Shown: piece after piece, positions 1 to 9,185 of the stretch
Numbering within the stretch: the stretch's first letter is position 1
How the letters are laid out: every line of letters begins with the position of its first letter
DNA from: SKKC01 sp046542845
Lineage (GTDB): Bacteria; Spirochaetota; Spirochaetia; DSM-27196; SKKC01
Direction of reading: 5' to 3'
NCBI GenBank assembly: GCA_046542845.1
Contig: JBKHAN010000011.1
Location: forward strand, 1 to 64,000
Length of the DNA stretch: 64,000 nucleotides
Notes under the pieces: model-generated
The model's input: only the letters and a program-made list of their open reading frames with translations
Database searches by the model: none
What the model was told of the DNA's origin: nothing
Translations under genes and position numbers: made by a program

Positions 1-25
1 CCTCATCGAAGAACCGGAAATTACC

Positions 26-55
26 CCATCCCCCACACCGGTGTCAAGGGGATGG
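26..55. terminator. Hairpin downstream of the AIM24-family gene
   Basis: The arms CCATCCCC (26-33) and GGGGATGG (48-55) are perfect complements, and the loop contains the inner palindrome ACACCGGTGT. It lies just past the stop codon of the minus-strand AIM24 gene, so it could end the thrS-led operon. On the minus strand the following bases are GGTAATTT, not a clean U-run, so intrinsic termination is uncertain. Confidence 0.35.
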
Positions 56-61
56 CAAAAA

Positions 62-745
62 TCAGTCTTTCTTACTTGTTGGAAGGTACGGGTACAGTTC
101 TCCAGCGAGGGTCTGTATGCTCATAGTCTGAAGCCACACCTTGCCAGGTCCCGTCAGGGTCGTCAGAAACAGACCTTCGCCGCCGAAGAGAAAATTGGAT
201 ACACCCTTTATCATCTCGACGTCGAAGCTGACCGTCGATTCCATAAACGCGAGGGTACCAGTATCGACCTTTATGGTCTCATTTGAGCTCAATGACATTT
301 CAATCGTCTCGCCGTCGATCTCAAGAAACGCGGTCCCGCGACCCTTGAGCCTCTGCATGATAAACCCCTCGCCACCGAAAAAGCCCGCTCCGAGTCGCTT
401 CTGAAACACGATATCGAGCTCGACATCCGATTCGGCCGCAAGAAAGGCTCGCTTCTGGCATATATAGTCCGTCGCACCGACGTCTACCGGGACGATCTGA
501 CCCGGGTAGGTGTGCCCTACAGCAACGCGTTGACCGCTTTGTGTCGCGGTGTAAAAGTTCAGAAAGCCTTTTTCGCCCATCATCGTGCGCTTGACAAAAC
601 CACCCAGTCCGCCCTGCACACCGGTTTTCATTTCAACACCGGCGTCCATGTACTTCATGGCACCCGACTGGCACTGAAGGGTTTCCCCGTTCGTCAGAAC
701 GCACTCGACGACCGGCATCGAGGTCCCGTGTATCGTATACTGCAT
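62..745 (-). CDS. AIM24 / TIGR00266 family protein
   Basis: This 227-residue protein belongs to the AIM24-like (TIGR00266) family: beta-rich, glycine-rich repeats such as GGLGGFVKR and FLFGGEGLFLTTLTGPG are its hallmark. Bacterial members have no settled biochemical role; the mitochondrial homologue AIM24 affects inner-membrane organisation. I see no signal peptide or membrane segment, so it is probably cytosolic or membrane-associated. It starts only 11 bases after the beta-mannosidase gene and is the last gene of a minus-strand run beginning with thrS. The family call rests on the repeated Gly-rich motifs and the usual length; function is unknown. Confidence 0.8.
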   Translation of the reverse strand: MQYTIHGTSMPVVECVLTNGETLQCQSGAMKYMDAGVEMKTGVQGGLGGFVKRTMMGEKGFLNFYTATQSGQRVAVGHTYPGQIVPVDVGATDYICQKRAFLAAESDVELDIVFQKRLGAGFFGGEGFIMQRLKGRGTAFLEIDGETIEMSLSSNETIKVDTGTLAFMESTVSFDVEMIKGVSNFLFGGEGLFLTTLTGPGKVWLQTMSIQTLAGELYPYLPTSKKD

Positions 746-756
746 GTCTACCCCCG

Positions 757-3300
757 TTACGTATATGTGTCCCTCAGAGAATACACCACGATATCTTCAC
801 TTTTCCAGTCGATCGCCCCGCTGTCCCACGGTCGTACCGTGACCGAATGCGGAATATCCGGCTCGAGGTGGAAAAAGCGATCCGTGTAGGAAACGTCGCG
901 TCCGGCGACCTCTGTCCACACCCAGAGCGCGGGCCGATTCGCCATCAGCCTGTAGCCACCTGTTTCTGCGTCCAGAGGCTCGACCCGTATTTCAGGGTCC
1001 TTGAGCTCGAGATGTTTCGGTCTCACAAAACTCGACATGGTCGAGCTCAGCAGCGTGTCGCCGTCCAGTAGGCGTGCAAAAAAGACGACATTCTGTGCGC
1101 CGAGTTGCTCGATCTGCTCAGAAAAATCAAGCTCGATCACTTCGGTCGTAGAATGAACCCTCGAGTCGACTTCTTCTACTCCGAGACTTATCAGTTCACC
1201 GTCTGTAGTCCAGAGTCGCCACTCCATGGTCAACCACTGACGCGTGCCGTGATCGCTACTGACAAACAACGAAACCGTCCCGGCATCCGGATCTTCCACT
1301 GCAGAGAGGAGCAGCGGCGCGTACGCCCGCTTGATCATATAGTGCAGCGCCTTCCAGCGGCCCTCCCAGTCTATGCCCGACCAGCTCGGTCCGGGCCAGC
1401 AGTCGTTCAACTGCCAGTACAGCGTGCCCATGGTTCGCGGCATGCTTCGCCGCCAGTGTTCTACCCCGGACGTGACGGCGAGGCCCTGCAGAATCTGCGA
1501 GACCCAGAGCACCATATCCTCGCCGATCGGAAGCCGAAACCACGCGAGCATGTACTGAATTATCGCATCGTTCCCGATAGGACTACGCTGATGGTATTCC
1601 ATGATGCGCGAGGTGATGTTCCGTTCCTCCGGGTCCGTGAACCGCGCAACTGCACCGGGTTCGGGAAAGCTCTGGAACCCGAACTCGCTTACGAAGCGGT
1701 GGCCGCAGTCCCTGAACGCCTCGAATGGTTGCCGCCCGTGCCACACCATCCACAGGTGCGCATCGCCGGATCGCGGGTCATTGGCGTCGGCGCGTTTCTC
1801 ACCGGGGGTATGAGGACTCGAGGGCCAGTACGAGCGCTCCGGGTCGTACCTCCGCACGAGATCGGCCATCGTGACGTCGAAAAGCTGTGTGTAGCTTTCC
1901 CGGCTCATTGCCCCCAGAACGTCCAGTTGGGACCCCGTCGATATGCAACCGTGAATCTGCTCCAGCTCGTTGTTCCCGCACCAGAGTGCGATGCTCGGGT
2001 GCGAACGCAGGCGTCGTATGACCTCGCCGACTTCTTCAACAACCGACTCGACGAAGGCCTCGTTTTCCGCCGGGTACGCGCTGCAGGCAAACATGAAATC
2101 CTGCCACACGAGTATGCCGCGTTCGTCGCACAAGTCATAGAACAGGTCCGGCTCGTAGATGCCGCCGCCCCAGACTCGAAGCATATTCATATGCGCAGCC
2201 GCGGCGCTATCCACAAGATACCGGTAATCGTCGTCGGTGATCCGCGTAACGAAGGTGTCTGCCGGAATCCAGTTGGCGCCCTTCGCGAAGACCGGAACCC
2301 CGTTCACCTCGAAGGCAAACTGCTCTCCCCATTCGTCTTCCTCACGCAGGAGCCGGAGCGTCCGCAGGCCTATCCGTCGCACGACCCGGTCCAGGAGCTC
2401 CCCCGAATCGTCCAGAAGATCGCAGACAAGTTCGTACAGCGGCTGGGCGCCCATACCGTTCGGCCACCACAGGCGAGGCTCGGCTACGTGTAGCGACATA
2501 CCCGCGTGGGCCGAGTGTTCATGTGCGTCCGGGTCGGCAATGCATGAAGCGCTCCCGGCTGCCACAATGTCGTCGCCCATCCGGAGCGTTACGCTTAGGG
2601 CCGCCGGAACGGCCTCACCGACTCGCGCGGCCGTTGCGGTAACATGCAGGGTGGCCGATTGCTCCGACAGCTCTACCTGTCGTACGTGAACGTCGGTCAG
2701 CGCTGCGACCTTGTACGATCGTAGTTGAATGGAACGCCATATGCCGGCGGTTGCACACCGGGGTCCCCAGTCCCATCCGAAATTGGACTGACTTTTTCGC
2801 AGGTGGTTTACACCGGTCAGTCGCTCCTGGCCGATGCCGGTGTGCCAGTAGAAGCGTTCAGCCTGAAGGCGGGCCGCAGCGCGTGCGGGCGCCGAAAACC
2901 AGACGGCAATCTCGTTCTCGCCTGCCTTGAGAAGCGAGGCAAGCTCAAAGGTATGCGTGTGGAATGCATTCTGCGTCTTCGCGACGAGAGTTCCGTTCAC
3001 CTCGATACTCGCCAGGGTGTCGAGCCCTTCGCAGATCAGTTCGATTCTATCGGCATTAAGAAAGTCCGACGTTATGCGGAAGGACCGGCGATACACCCAG
3101 TCCGTGAGACCAACCCATTCCTGTTGACGTTCCTGATCACCGACGTAGGGGTCCGGAATGAGTCCGGCCGACAGCAGATCGGTATGCACCGTACCCGGCA
3201 CTTCCGCTGGAATCGCGGTGCCCGGCGGAACAGTGCAACGCTCGTCGACGTGAGATCCGGTCGACAGTGTCCATGTCCCATCCAGCGAAAAATACTCCAT
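757..3300 (-). CDS. beta-mannosidase, glycoside hydrolase family 2
   Basis: 847 residues, the normal size of GH2 beta-mannosidases. The enzyme removes terminal beta-linked mannose from manno-oligosaccharides. The N-terminal sugar-binding jelly roll (about 1-200) is followed by an Ig-like domain and the TIM barrel. The acid/base glutamate is in WCGNNELEQ (E445) and the nucleophile in VSEFGFQS (E539); LRVWGGGIYEPDLFYDLCDE is the typical barrel strand. There is no signal peptide, so it is intracellular and probably acts on imported oligosaccharides. The ATG at 3300 has AAGGAAAT upstream. It follows the HAD phosphatase by 27 bases and is inferred to be co-transcribed with it. Confidence 0.92.
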   Translation of the reverse strand: MEYFSLDGTWTLSTGSHVDERCTVPPGTAIPAEVPGTVHTDLLSAGLIPDPYVGDQERQQEWVGLTDWVYRRSFRITSDFLNADRIELICEGLDTLASIEVNGTLVAKTQNAFHTHTFELASLLKAGENEIAVWFSAPARAAARLQAERFYWHTGIGQERLTGVNHLRKSQSNFGWDWGPRCATAGIWRSIQLRSYKVAALTDVHVRQVELSEQSATLHVTATAARVGEAVPAALSVTLRMGDDIVAAGSASCIADPDAHEHSAHAGMSLHVAEPRLWWPNGMGAQPLYELVCDLLDDSGELLDRVVRRIGLRTLRLLREEDEWGEQFAFEVNGVPVFAKGANWIPADTFVTRITDDDYRYLVDSAAAAHMNMLRVWGGGIYEPDLFYDLCDERGILVWQDFMFACSAYPAENEAFVESVVEEVGEVIRRLRSHPSIALWCGNNELEQIHGCISTGSQLDVLGAMSRESYTQLFDVTMADLVRRYDPERSYWPSSPHTPGEKRADANDPRSGDAHLWMVWHGRQPFEAFRDCGHRFVSEFGFQSFPEPGAVARFTDPEERNITSRIMEYHQRSPIGNDAIIQYMLAWFRLPIGEDMVLWVSQILQGLAVTSGVEHWRRSMPRTMGTLYWQLNDCWPGPSWSGIDWEGRWKALHYMIKRAYAPLLLSAVEDPDAGTVSLFVSSDHGTRQWLTMEWRLWTTDGELISLGVEEVDSRVHSTTEVIELDFSEQIEQLGAQNVVFFARLLDGDTLLSSTMSSFVRPKHLELKDPEIRVEPLDAETGGYRLMANRPALWVWTEVAGRDVSYTDRFFHLEPDIPHSVTVRPWDSGAIDWKSEDIVVYSLRDTYT

Positions 3301-3327
3301 ATCGATTTCCTTATGAGTTTAATTTCC

Positions 3328-4137
3328 TTACACAGACACATCGAGCAGCTGTGCCACAAGCTCAGCAAATCCCTCCCCGTGGGGAGCATTCGTTATAAAC
3401 GCCGGCGGCGAGGTCATGTACTCAAGAAACTCCCGGACATTCGCAACGCCGAAGGAGTTGGGCAGAAGCGAGAACATGGGCTCGTCGTTGGGCGAATCGC
3501 CACAAAAAAGCATGGTGCGGAGAACCGAGGGATCATCCAGTGACAGGCCCCAGAGCTGCTCCATTGTATGGCGGACCATGGAGCGCTTATCGTAGGCGCC
3601 CAGCCAGAAGTTCACGTGTATGGAGCTGACTTTAGCAACCGCGCCTTCGGACTCACAGATGTGCCGTATCGTCTCTGCGTCGTCATAGGTGAGAAACGGA
3701 GGTTCCTCACGAAAATCGACTGCAAAGTCGAAAATTCTGAAGGCCTGATCCTTCGCACCGCGAGTCCCCGGGACCTCGCGAAAAACCCGCTCGGCGATCC
3801 GCTGAAGCTCGTCGCGTGTACGCCCAGGGTCTCCGCTTTGCGGGTGATACAGCTCGCGGCGGACGCCTCCGTCGAGATAATACGTGAACGCGCCGTTTTC
3901 ACCGATAACCGCGTCCACGGGCCATTGCCGGATAATCGCATCGCACCAGCCGGCCGGCCGTCCCGTTACGGGGACGACGCGATATCCTGCGTCGTGCAGC
4001 TTCCATAGCGCGTCGTACGCAGAAGGCTCAAGGCGATTATCCCGGGTCAGGGTGTCGTCGATGTCACAGAGGACAGTGCGTATTTCCTGTCTTTGTGAAA
4101 CGGACCATTCTGAAAGTGCTCGTGGCTGTTCGATCAT
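3328..4137 (-). CDS. HAD superfamily IIB phosphatase (Cof / sugar-phosphatase type)
   Basis: A 269-residue hydrolase of the HAD IIB group. Motif I is CDIDDTLT, motif II is VVPVTGR, and motif IV is FCGDSPNDEPMF, so all catalytic aspartates are present. Family IIB members dephosphorylate sugar phosphates, mannosyl-3-phosphoglycerate or phosphorylated cofactors; the substrate here cannot be read from sequence. I place the start at the ATG at 4137 because homology begins there and the upstream in-frame stretch lies inside pgsA. It follows pgsA by 28 bases and precedes beta-mannosidase by 27, so a mannose-related substrate is possible but is inference. Confidence 0.82.
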   Translation of the reverse strand: MIEQPRALSEWSVSQRQEIRTVLCDIDDTLTRDNRLEPSAYDALWKLHDAGYRVVPVTGRPAGWCDAIIRQWPVDAVIGENGAFTYYLDGGVRRELYHPQSGDPGRTRDELQRIAERVFREVPGTRGAKDQAFRIFDFAVDFREEPPFLTYDDAETIRHICESEGAVAKVSSIHVNFWLGAYDKRSMVRHTMEQLWGLSLDDPSVLRTMLFCGDSPNDEPMFSLLPNSFGVANVREFLEYMTSPPAFITNAPHGEGFAELVAQLLDVSV

Positions 4138-4165
4138 GCATGGCGCCTGCGACTTCGCGGAATCT

Positions 4166-4831
4166 CTATGCGTTTCCGTGCCCGCGGAACACGCGCACGT
4201 AATCGAGGAACGACAGCACCGAGAGGACGGCGGCAACGATGTAGGCAGCGAAGGCAACATAGGCAACAATGTGGGTGTACGCCACCGTAGACTCAACGGT
4301 AAACGGCGAGAAGAGACCAAAGCGCCCCTGCGGTTCGTACATCCCGAGGCGGTTGAGCGAGCTCAGCAGCAGGCCCGCACCACCACCGAGCGAATACATG
4401 ACCGTCTTTATTTTCCCGCCGGACCGGGCCGCGAGTGCCACACCCTTTCTATACATGAGCAGGCGAATAAAAATGATACCAAACTCCCGGTATAAAATGA
4501 TGATAAAAACCCATACCGGCATGAGGTGTGCAACGAGCAGACATACAAAATAGGTCAGACGCGAAAATACGTCGGCAAACGGGTCAAGTACCTTTCCGAG
4601 GTCGGTAACCTGGTTCGTACGACGTGCTATGTCTCCGTCAAGCGCATCCGAAATCTCGATGTAGATGAACAGGAGCCAGAGCACGACGATCGAGCCCTGC
4701 ATAAAAAATCCGGTCCACAGAGGAAGGAAAAAGACCAGGAAGAAGACCGGAGCGAGGAAAATTCTCGAAGACGTAACGGTGTTCGGTATGTTCACAGCCC
4801 ACAAGCTACGCCGAGTCGAAAACTCTGTCAA
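4166..4831 (-). CDS. pgsA: CDP-alcohol phosphatidyltransferase, PgsA type
   Basis: Integral membrane enzyme of the CDP-alcohol phosphatidyltransferase family, most likely making phosphatidylglycerol phosphate from CDP-diacylglycerol and glycerol 3-phosphate. The family signature DG-x2-AR-x8-G-x3-D-x3-D is complete in the stretch DGDIARRTNQVTDLG followed by KVLDPFAD. About five hydrophobic helices surround it. The frame opens with TTG at 4831, overlapping the upstream stop as TTGA. A GTG at 4795 (protein then begins VNIPNTVTSSR) would match the usual PgsA N-terminus better; neither has a strong Shine-Dalgarno. Another alcohol acceptor such as inositol phosphate cannot be excluded. Confidence 0.83.
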   Translation of the reverse strand: MTEFSTRRSLWAVNIPNTVTSSRIFLAPVFFLVFFLPLWTGFFMQGSIVVLWLLFIYIEISDALDGDIARRTNQVTDLGKVLDPFADVFSRLTYFVCLLVAHLMPVWVFIIILYREFGIIFIRLLMYRKGVALAARSGGKIKTVMYSLGGGAGLLLSSLNRLGMYEPQGRFGLFSPFTVESTVAYTHIVAYVAFAAYIVAAVLSVLSFLDYVRVFRGHGNA

Positions 4832-5109
4832 GCGAAGAGCGCGGGACGCAGATTCTCGTATTCGTGCGTTCTGAAGTAGCTGTACAGTACTCGATACCCA
4901 CCATTAACACGGGTATGAATCGTTTTGCGCAGCGCGGTATCAAATTCTTCACGAGTTTCAAAGGTGTACATTCGCTCCCGCGAAGGACCATATATGGTAC
5001 CGGTGCACACCGTAAACGCATGCTGGGAAAACAGGGTCGGTTGCCGGTTATGGATAGTGACATAGCGTATCTGCTCGTCATTCGCGATTTTGTACAGCGT
5101 GATCAACAT
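4828..5109 (-). CDS. small conserved hypothetical protein
   Basis: 93 residues with a mixed alpha/beta look and no membrane segment. The C-terminal half (TFETREEFDTALRKTIHTRV, then GGYRVLYSYF) resembles the short WGR-like proteins of spirochaetes: an N-terminal strand pair that reads out a value, then a helix, then a tyrosine-rich strand. That resemblance is from memory and weak. It overlaps pgsA by four bases and lies in the same operon, which supports it being a real gene. No function can be assigned. Confidence 0.6.
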   Translation of the reverse strand: MLITLYKIANDEQIRYVTIHNRQPTLFSQHAFTVCTGTIYGPSRERMYTFETREEFDTALRKTIHTRVNGGYRVLYSYFRTHEYENLRPALFA

Positions 5110-5166
5110 GGCTCTGGCTACACTATCGGAGGCAAACTCAACGCGCTTGAGAGTGCAGCCGCCGTC

Positions 5167-5877
5167 TTACAGGCGTTGTGTGCTGACGCTGAATCCGGGT
5201 CGTACCACGACCCGGTACTCGGCAAAAAGGACCGGGCGTTCAAGGCGAACCGTTTGCGTGTGCTGCTCAAAAAGAAACGGTGCCCTCGATCGCATGCGGT
5301 CGCCGATGCGGTCACGTTCGCAGGTGGACCAGGGCAGACAAACGAACTCGCTCGCCCCGACAACAAAAAACCACGGGGGTATGCTCAAGGTGTCCATGTC
5401 GAAACGCGCGTCCTGCTGCCGGAGATCCAGAACCGGCCCGTCGGGTAGAATTTCGACAGTGAGTCTTTCGTTCCCAAGGTGTATGACCCGAAACTCGAAC
5501 GAGACCCCGTCGGGACGCACGGGACTGTAGCCCGACACGCCCATCGATGCCGCCATAACCAGGGTCGGCACGACGATCAGCCCCGGAAGCGCCCCGGCTT
5601 TGGGCAAACTGACCATGAAGAGTCCAAGCGCAAGCGCGATGACCCACATGATCCAGTATTCTCGCGTACGCAGTGGTGTCGTTCCATTGAGAATGGCGCC
5701 TGTGACCAGAACCGCAAGCGCAGCGGAGAACAGGACCGCCGCGAACGCCAAACCCGCCTCCACACCCGGGTCACGCCGTTGCCGCACACTCCGGATGCAC
5801 AGTGAAAGCGAGCCGCCGGCGAAAAGTCCGCTCGCGGCTGCCCATACATACAGGTTTCCCCACAGAAACGCACTCAG
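5167..5877 (-). CDS. predicted membrane protein with extracytoplasmic C-terminal half, unknown function
   Basis: I do not recognise the family. Three hydrophobic segments are clear (AGLAFAAVLFSAALAVLVTG, YWIMWVIALALGLFMVSL, PGLIVVPTLVMAASMG), followed by a soluble half with strand-like segments (LTVEILPDGPVLDLRQ, RLERPVLFAEYRVVV). The first common start codon is GTG at 5787. Upstream of it the frame stays open and encodes another hydrophobic stretch (FLWGNLYVWAASGLFAGG), so the real start is probably further up. CTG at 5877 overlaps the carboxypeptidase stop as CTGA and has GCGAGG ten bases before it. I give that as the start; 5787 is the conservative alternative. Confidence 0.6.
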   Translation of the reverse strand: MSAFLWGNLYVWAAASGLFAGGSLSLCIRSVRQRRDPGVEAGLAFAAVLFSAALAVLVTGAILNGTTPLRTREYWIMWVIALALGLFMVSLPKAGALPGLIVVPTLVMAASMGVSGYSPVRPDGVSFEFRVIHLGNERLTVEILPDGPVLDLRQQDARFDMDTLSIPPWFFVVGASEFVCLPWSTCERDRIGDRMRSRAPFLFEQHTQTVRLERPVLFAEYRVVVRPGFSVSTQRL

Positions 5878-7391
5878 AGCTTGTATACCTCGCTGTATTT
5901 CGCGCGCAGGTAATCGGTGAAATGCGTCGCGTCGAGCGGCCGCCCCGTTACGTCGCTGATCAGCTCGCGTGCGGTTTTTGCGCGCCCGTGCGAATGAATA
6001 TTCGTACGCTGCCAGGACAGAATGTTCTCGAAACGGCCTGAAGCGATCTGCGCCTGTGCGTCAGGAATCTGCTCTTCCATTGCAGTGTAGAACTGCGCTC
6101 CGTACAGATTTCCGAGGGCGTAGGTCGGGAAATAGCCCATTGCGCCCATGCTCCAGTGAATGTCCTGAAGGACGCCGTCGGAGTCTTTTTCCGGAGTAAT
6201 GCCGAGGAGTTCTTTCGACATCGCGCGCCATGCCTCCGGAAGATCGTCGACGTTCAGGGAGCCATCGATCAGGGCAAGCTCCAGACGAAACCGCAGCATG
6301 ATGTGCAGACTGTAGGTGACTTCGTCGGCTTCAACGCGGATAAACGACGCCTCGACCTTGTTGATCCCGCGATAGAACCGGTCCAGATCGACAGCCCCAA
6401 GCGCCTCTGGAAAAGCTTCCAGCAGCTCAGGATAGAAATACTCCCAGAAGGCCCTGCTCCGACCGATCATGTTTTCCCAGGTCCTCGACTGCGACTCGTG
6501 TATGCCCAGGCTGGTGCCGGAGGCAAGCGCGCTTCCGTGGTATTTCGGGTCCACGCCAAGTTCGTACAGCCCGTGTCCCGCCTCGTGTATGGTGCCGAAC
6601 AGGGCCGGATTCAGGAAGTCCGCTGCGTACCGGGTCGTCAGCCGCACGTCGAGGGCTCCGATGTCGGTCGTAAACGGATGCGCAGATTCGTCGAGCCGTC
6701 CGCGTGAGAAGGGCCAGCCGATGGCTTCAAGAACACGTGCGCTGAATGCCCGCTGCCTGTCCACCGGATAGGGCTGGTGCAGGAATGAATCATCCACCTG
6801 TTCGGCTGCCTTGATGCGCTCTGAAATCGGAACCAGGTCCTTCTGCAACTGATCAAACACGGTGCGCACATCGGAGGCTTTCATGTCGGGCTCGTACTCG
6901 TCGAGCAGCGCGTCGTACGGATGCTCCTCGAAGCCGATCCGTTCCGCTCGTTCGCGATTCAGATCGATAATCTCCGCCAGATGGTCGCGAAACTCTGAAA
7001 AGTCGCTGTGCTCCCGTGCCTTTGCCCAGACCGCCTGGCCCTTGCTGGTAACGGTTGCGAAGCGACGCACGAGTTCGGCAGGGAGTTTTTGTTCCCGCCG
7101 GTAATCGCGGTAGAGGCAGCGCAACAGCGGCCGGTCTTCTTCGGGTACGGCAGAGCCTCCGGACGGGTTCTCATCATCTGCCCCGAGTTCCGACAAAAGA
7201 TCACCGACTTCGGCACTCGTGCCCTTCTCGTGAATCATAGCGCTCAGGAGCGAAATCTGCTCGGAGCGCATGTCTATCCCCTCCTCCGGCATGTAGGTTT
7301 CCTGATCCCAGTGCAGAAGCGATACGGTCTTTGAGAGAAGCTGCAGTTCGTTGTCTATAGTCTTGAGTCTGTTTAATGCGTCTGTACTCAT
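5874..7391 (-). CDS. metal-dependent carboxypeptidase, peptidase family M32
   Basis: 505 residues, the standard length of the M32 family (Taq carboxypeptidase type). The zinc motif HEAGH is at 269-273 within GTIHEAGHGLYELG, and the family stretch GIHESQSRTWENMIGRS follows; both are diagnostic. M32 enzymes remove C-terminal residues from peptides in the cytoplasm and are thought to serve peptide turnover. The ATG at 7391 overlaps the thrS stop in an ATGA, so translation is probably coupled to thrS. It therefore falls under the T-box leader upstream of thrS, unless an internal promoter exists. Confidence 0.93.
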   Translation of the reverse strand: MSTDALNRLKTIDNELQLLSKTVSLLHWDQETYMPEEGIDMRSEQISLLSAMIHEKGTSAEVGDLLSELGADDENPSGGSAVPEEDRPLLRCLYRDYRREQKLPAELVRRFATVTSKGQAVWAKAREHSDFSEFRDHLAEIIDLNRERAERIGFEEHPYDALLDEYEPDMKASDVRTVFDQLQKDLVPISERIKAAEQVDDSFLHQPYPVDRQRAFSARVLEAIGWPFSRGRLDESAHPFTTDIGALDVRLTTRYAADFLNPALFGTIHEAGHGLYELGVDPKYHGSALASGTSLGIHESQSRTWENMIGRSRAFWEYFYPELLEAFPEALGAVDLDRFYRGINKVEASFIRVEADEVTYSLHIMLRFRLELALIDGSLNVDDLPEAWRAMSKELLGITPEKDSDGVLQDIHWSMGAMGYFPTYALGNLYGAQFYTAMEEQIPDAQAQIASGRFENILSWQRTNIHSHGRAKTARELISDVTGRPLDATHFTDYLRAKYSEVYKL

Positions 7392-9151
7392 ATGTCTTCC
7401 CGCGTTTCGATTTTTCCTTGTATAAACGACACGGCGTCTTCCAGCGGAGTGCCGTCCTTCTTGTCCCCCGTGCGCACTCGTATACTCACGGTCCGTTCTT
7501 CTTCCTCGCGACCACCGACAACGAGCATATAGGGTACCTTCTGCTGTTGCGCGTCGCGAATTTTTGCGTTCATTCGTGCGTCCCGCAGATCAGCATCCAC
7601 CCGGATCCCCGCTTCTGCAAGTCTGTTCTTCACGATGCGCGCATAATCGTCGAACGCAGGCGCGACCGGAACCACGACTGCCTGCACGGGAGCGAGCCAC
7701 ACGGGAAACGCCCCTCCGTAGTGCTCAACGAGGACTCCAAAGAAGCGTTCGAGCGAACCCAGCAACGCCCGGTGAACCATGAAGGGTCGCTTTTCCTTTC
7801 CGTCGGAGTCGACGAAGGTCATGTCGAAGCGTTCCGGCAGGTTGAAGTCGAACTGAATTGTCGACATTTGCCACTCGCGTCCGATCGCGTCCTTGAGCTT
7901 CAGGTCGATCTTGGGTCCATAGAACGCGCCCCCGCCTTCATCCATCTCGTATTCGAGTCCGGCTGCGTCAACCGCGTTTCGGAGGCTTTCGATTGCCGTC
8001 GCCCAGTCCTTCTCCTCGCCGACGCTTTTTTCCGGGCGCGTCGCGAGGTAGGCCTTGATGTCCGTGAACCCGAAGGCGCCGAGCATGTCGAGACTGAACT
8101 GGAGCACGGTCCGTATCTCGTCTTCGACCTGTGACGGCGTGCAGAAAATATGAGCGTCGTCCTGGGTAAATCCCCGCACCCTCAGAAGCCCGTGCAGAAC
8201 GCCGCTGCGCTCGTAGCGGTATACTGTCCCGAGCTCCGCCCACCGCAGGGGAAGTTCCCGGTAGCTGCGCATCGAGGTCTTGTATATCAGAATATGGAAC
8301 GGGCAGTTCATTGGCTTGGTGTAATACTGTGCGTTGTCCATTTCCATGGACGGAAACATGCCCTCACTGTAGAAATCGAGGTGCCCGCTTGTCTCCCAGA
8401 GCCAGCTTTTTCCGACATGAGGCGTGTAGAGAATCTCGTATCCCCCGGCGACATGCTGTCTGCGCCAGAAGTCCTCGATCGCCAGACGGATTCGAGCGCC
8501 TTTCGGGTGCCAGTAGATTAAGCCGCTCCCCGCTTCCTCGTGAGTCGAGAACAAATCAAGTTCGCGCCCGACCTTACGGTGATCGCGCTTTTCCACTTCG
8601 GCCAGATGATCCAGGTGCGTCCGTAGCTCTTTTGGGTTTTCCCAGGCGGTACCGTAGATCCTCTGCAGCATGGGGCGTTTCTCGTCTCCGCGCCAGTACG
8701 CCCCCGCGACATTCAGAAGCTTGAACGCCTTCGCGTGTATCTGTTTCGTGTTCTCTACGTGCGGGCCACGACACAGGTCTACGAAACTGTCGACGGTATA
8801 CAGAGAAACTTCTTCGTCCTCTGGAATTGCGTCAATGAGCTCAAGTTTGTAGGGCTGATCGGAGAAGCGCTCGCGGGCTTCATCGCGGGTTACCACGGTT
8901 TTTTCAAAGTCGTGCTTCTCGGCGAGGATGTCCCGCATGTGCGATTCAATTTTCTCCAGATCGTCCGGAGTCAATGTCCGCGGCAGGTCAAAATCGTAAT
9001 AGAAGCCGTTGTCTACAGGCGGCCCTATCGCAATTTTTGCTTCGGGAAACTCGCGCAACACCGCCTCGGCCATAACGTGTGCGGTAGAATGCCTGATCCG
9101 GTACAGGCGGTCCTCCCGGCTCAACTTTTCCGATGACACAGTCGTACTCAT
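7388..9151 (-). CDS. thrS: threonyl-tRNA synthetase lacking the N-terminal TGS domain
   Basis: Charges tRNA-Thr with threonine. The 587-residue protein begins almost directly with the editing (SAD) domain: HSTAH and DLCRGPHVENT carry the editing zinc ligands. The class II catalytic core follows with motif 2 around YRYERSGVLHGLLRVRGFTQDDAHIF and motif 3 GSLERFFG; the anticodon-binding domain ends the protein. Enzymes with a TGS domain are about 640 residues, so that ubiquitin-like domain is absent. The ATG at 9151 has GGAGGA upstream. The frame is open back to 9256, but that region is the T-box terminator, so the short form is real. Confidence 0.96.
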   Translation of the reverse strand: MSTTVSSEKLSREDRLYRIRHSTAHVMAEAVLREFPEAKIAIGPPVDNGFYYDFDLPRTLTPDDLEKIESHMRDILAEKHDFEKTVVTRDEARERFSDQPYKLELIDAIPEDEEVSLYTVDSFVDLCRGPHVENTKQIHAKAFKLLNVAGAYWRGDEKRPMLQRIYGTAWENPKELRTHLDHLAEVEKRDHRKVGRELDLFSTHEEAGSGLIYWHPKGARIRLAIEDFWRRQHVAGGYEILYTPHVGKSWLWETSGHLDFYSEGMFPSMEMDNAQYYTKPMNCPFHILIYKTSMRSYRELPLRWAELGTVYRYERSGVLHGLLRVRGFTQDDAHIFCTPSQVEDEIRTVLQFSLDMLGAFGFTDIKAYLATRPEKSVGEEKDWATAIESLRNAVDAAGLEYEMDEGGGAFYGPKIDLKLKDAIGREWQMSTIQFDFNLPERFDMTFVDSDGKEKRPFMVHRALLGSLERFFGVLVEHYGGAFPVWLAPVQAVVVPVAPAFDDYARIVKNRLAEAGIRVDADLRDARMNAKIRDAQQQKVPYMLVVGGREEEERTVSIRVRTGDKKDGTPLEDAVSFIQGKIETREDI

Positions 9152-9185
9152 ACCATATTCCTCCGGTATGTCCGTGCCGGTACAC

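Noticed and set aside
1105..2493. 462-codon open frame on the plus strand, antisense to beta-mannosidase
   Set aside because: It is the reverse complement of a clear GH2 enzyme with intact catalytic residues; no start signal or domain.
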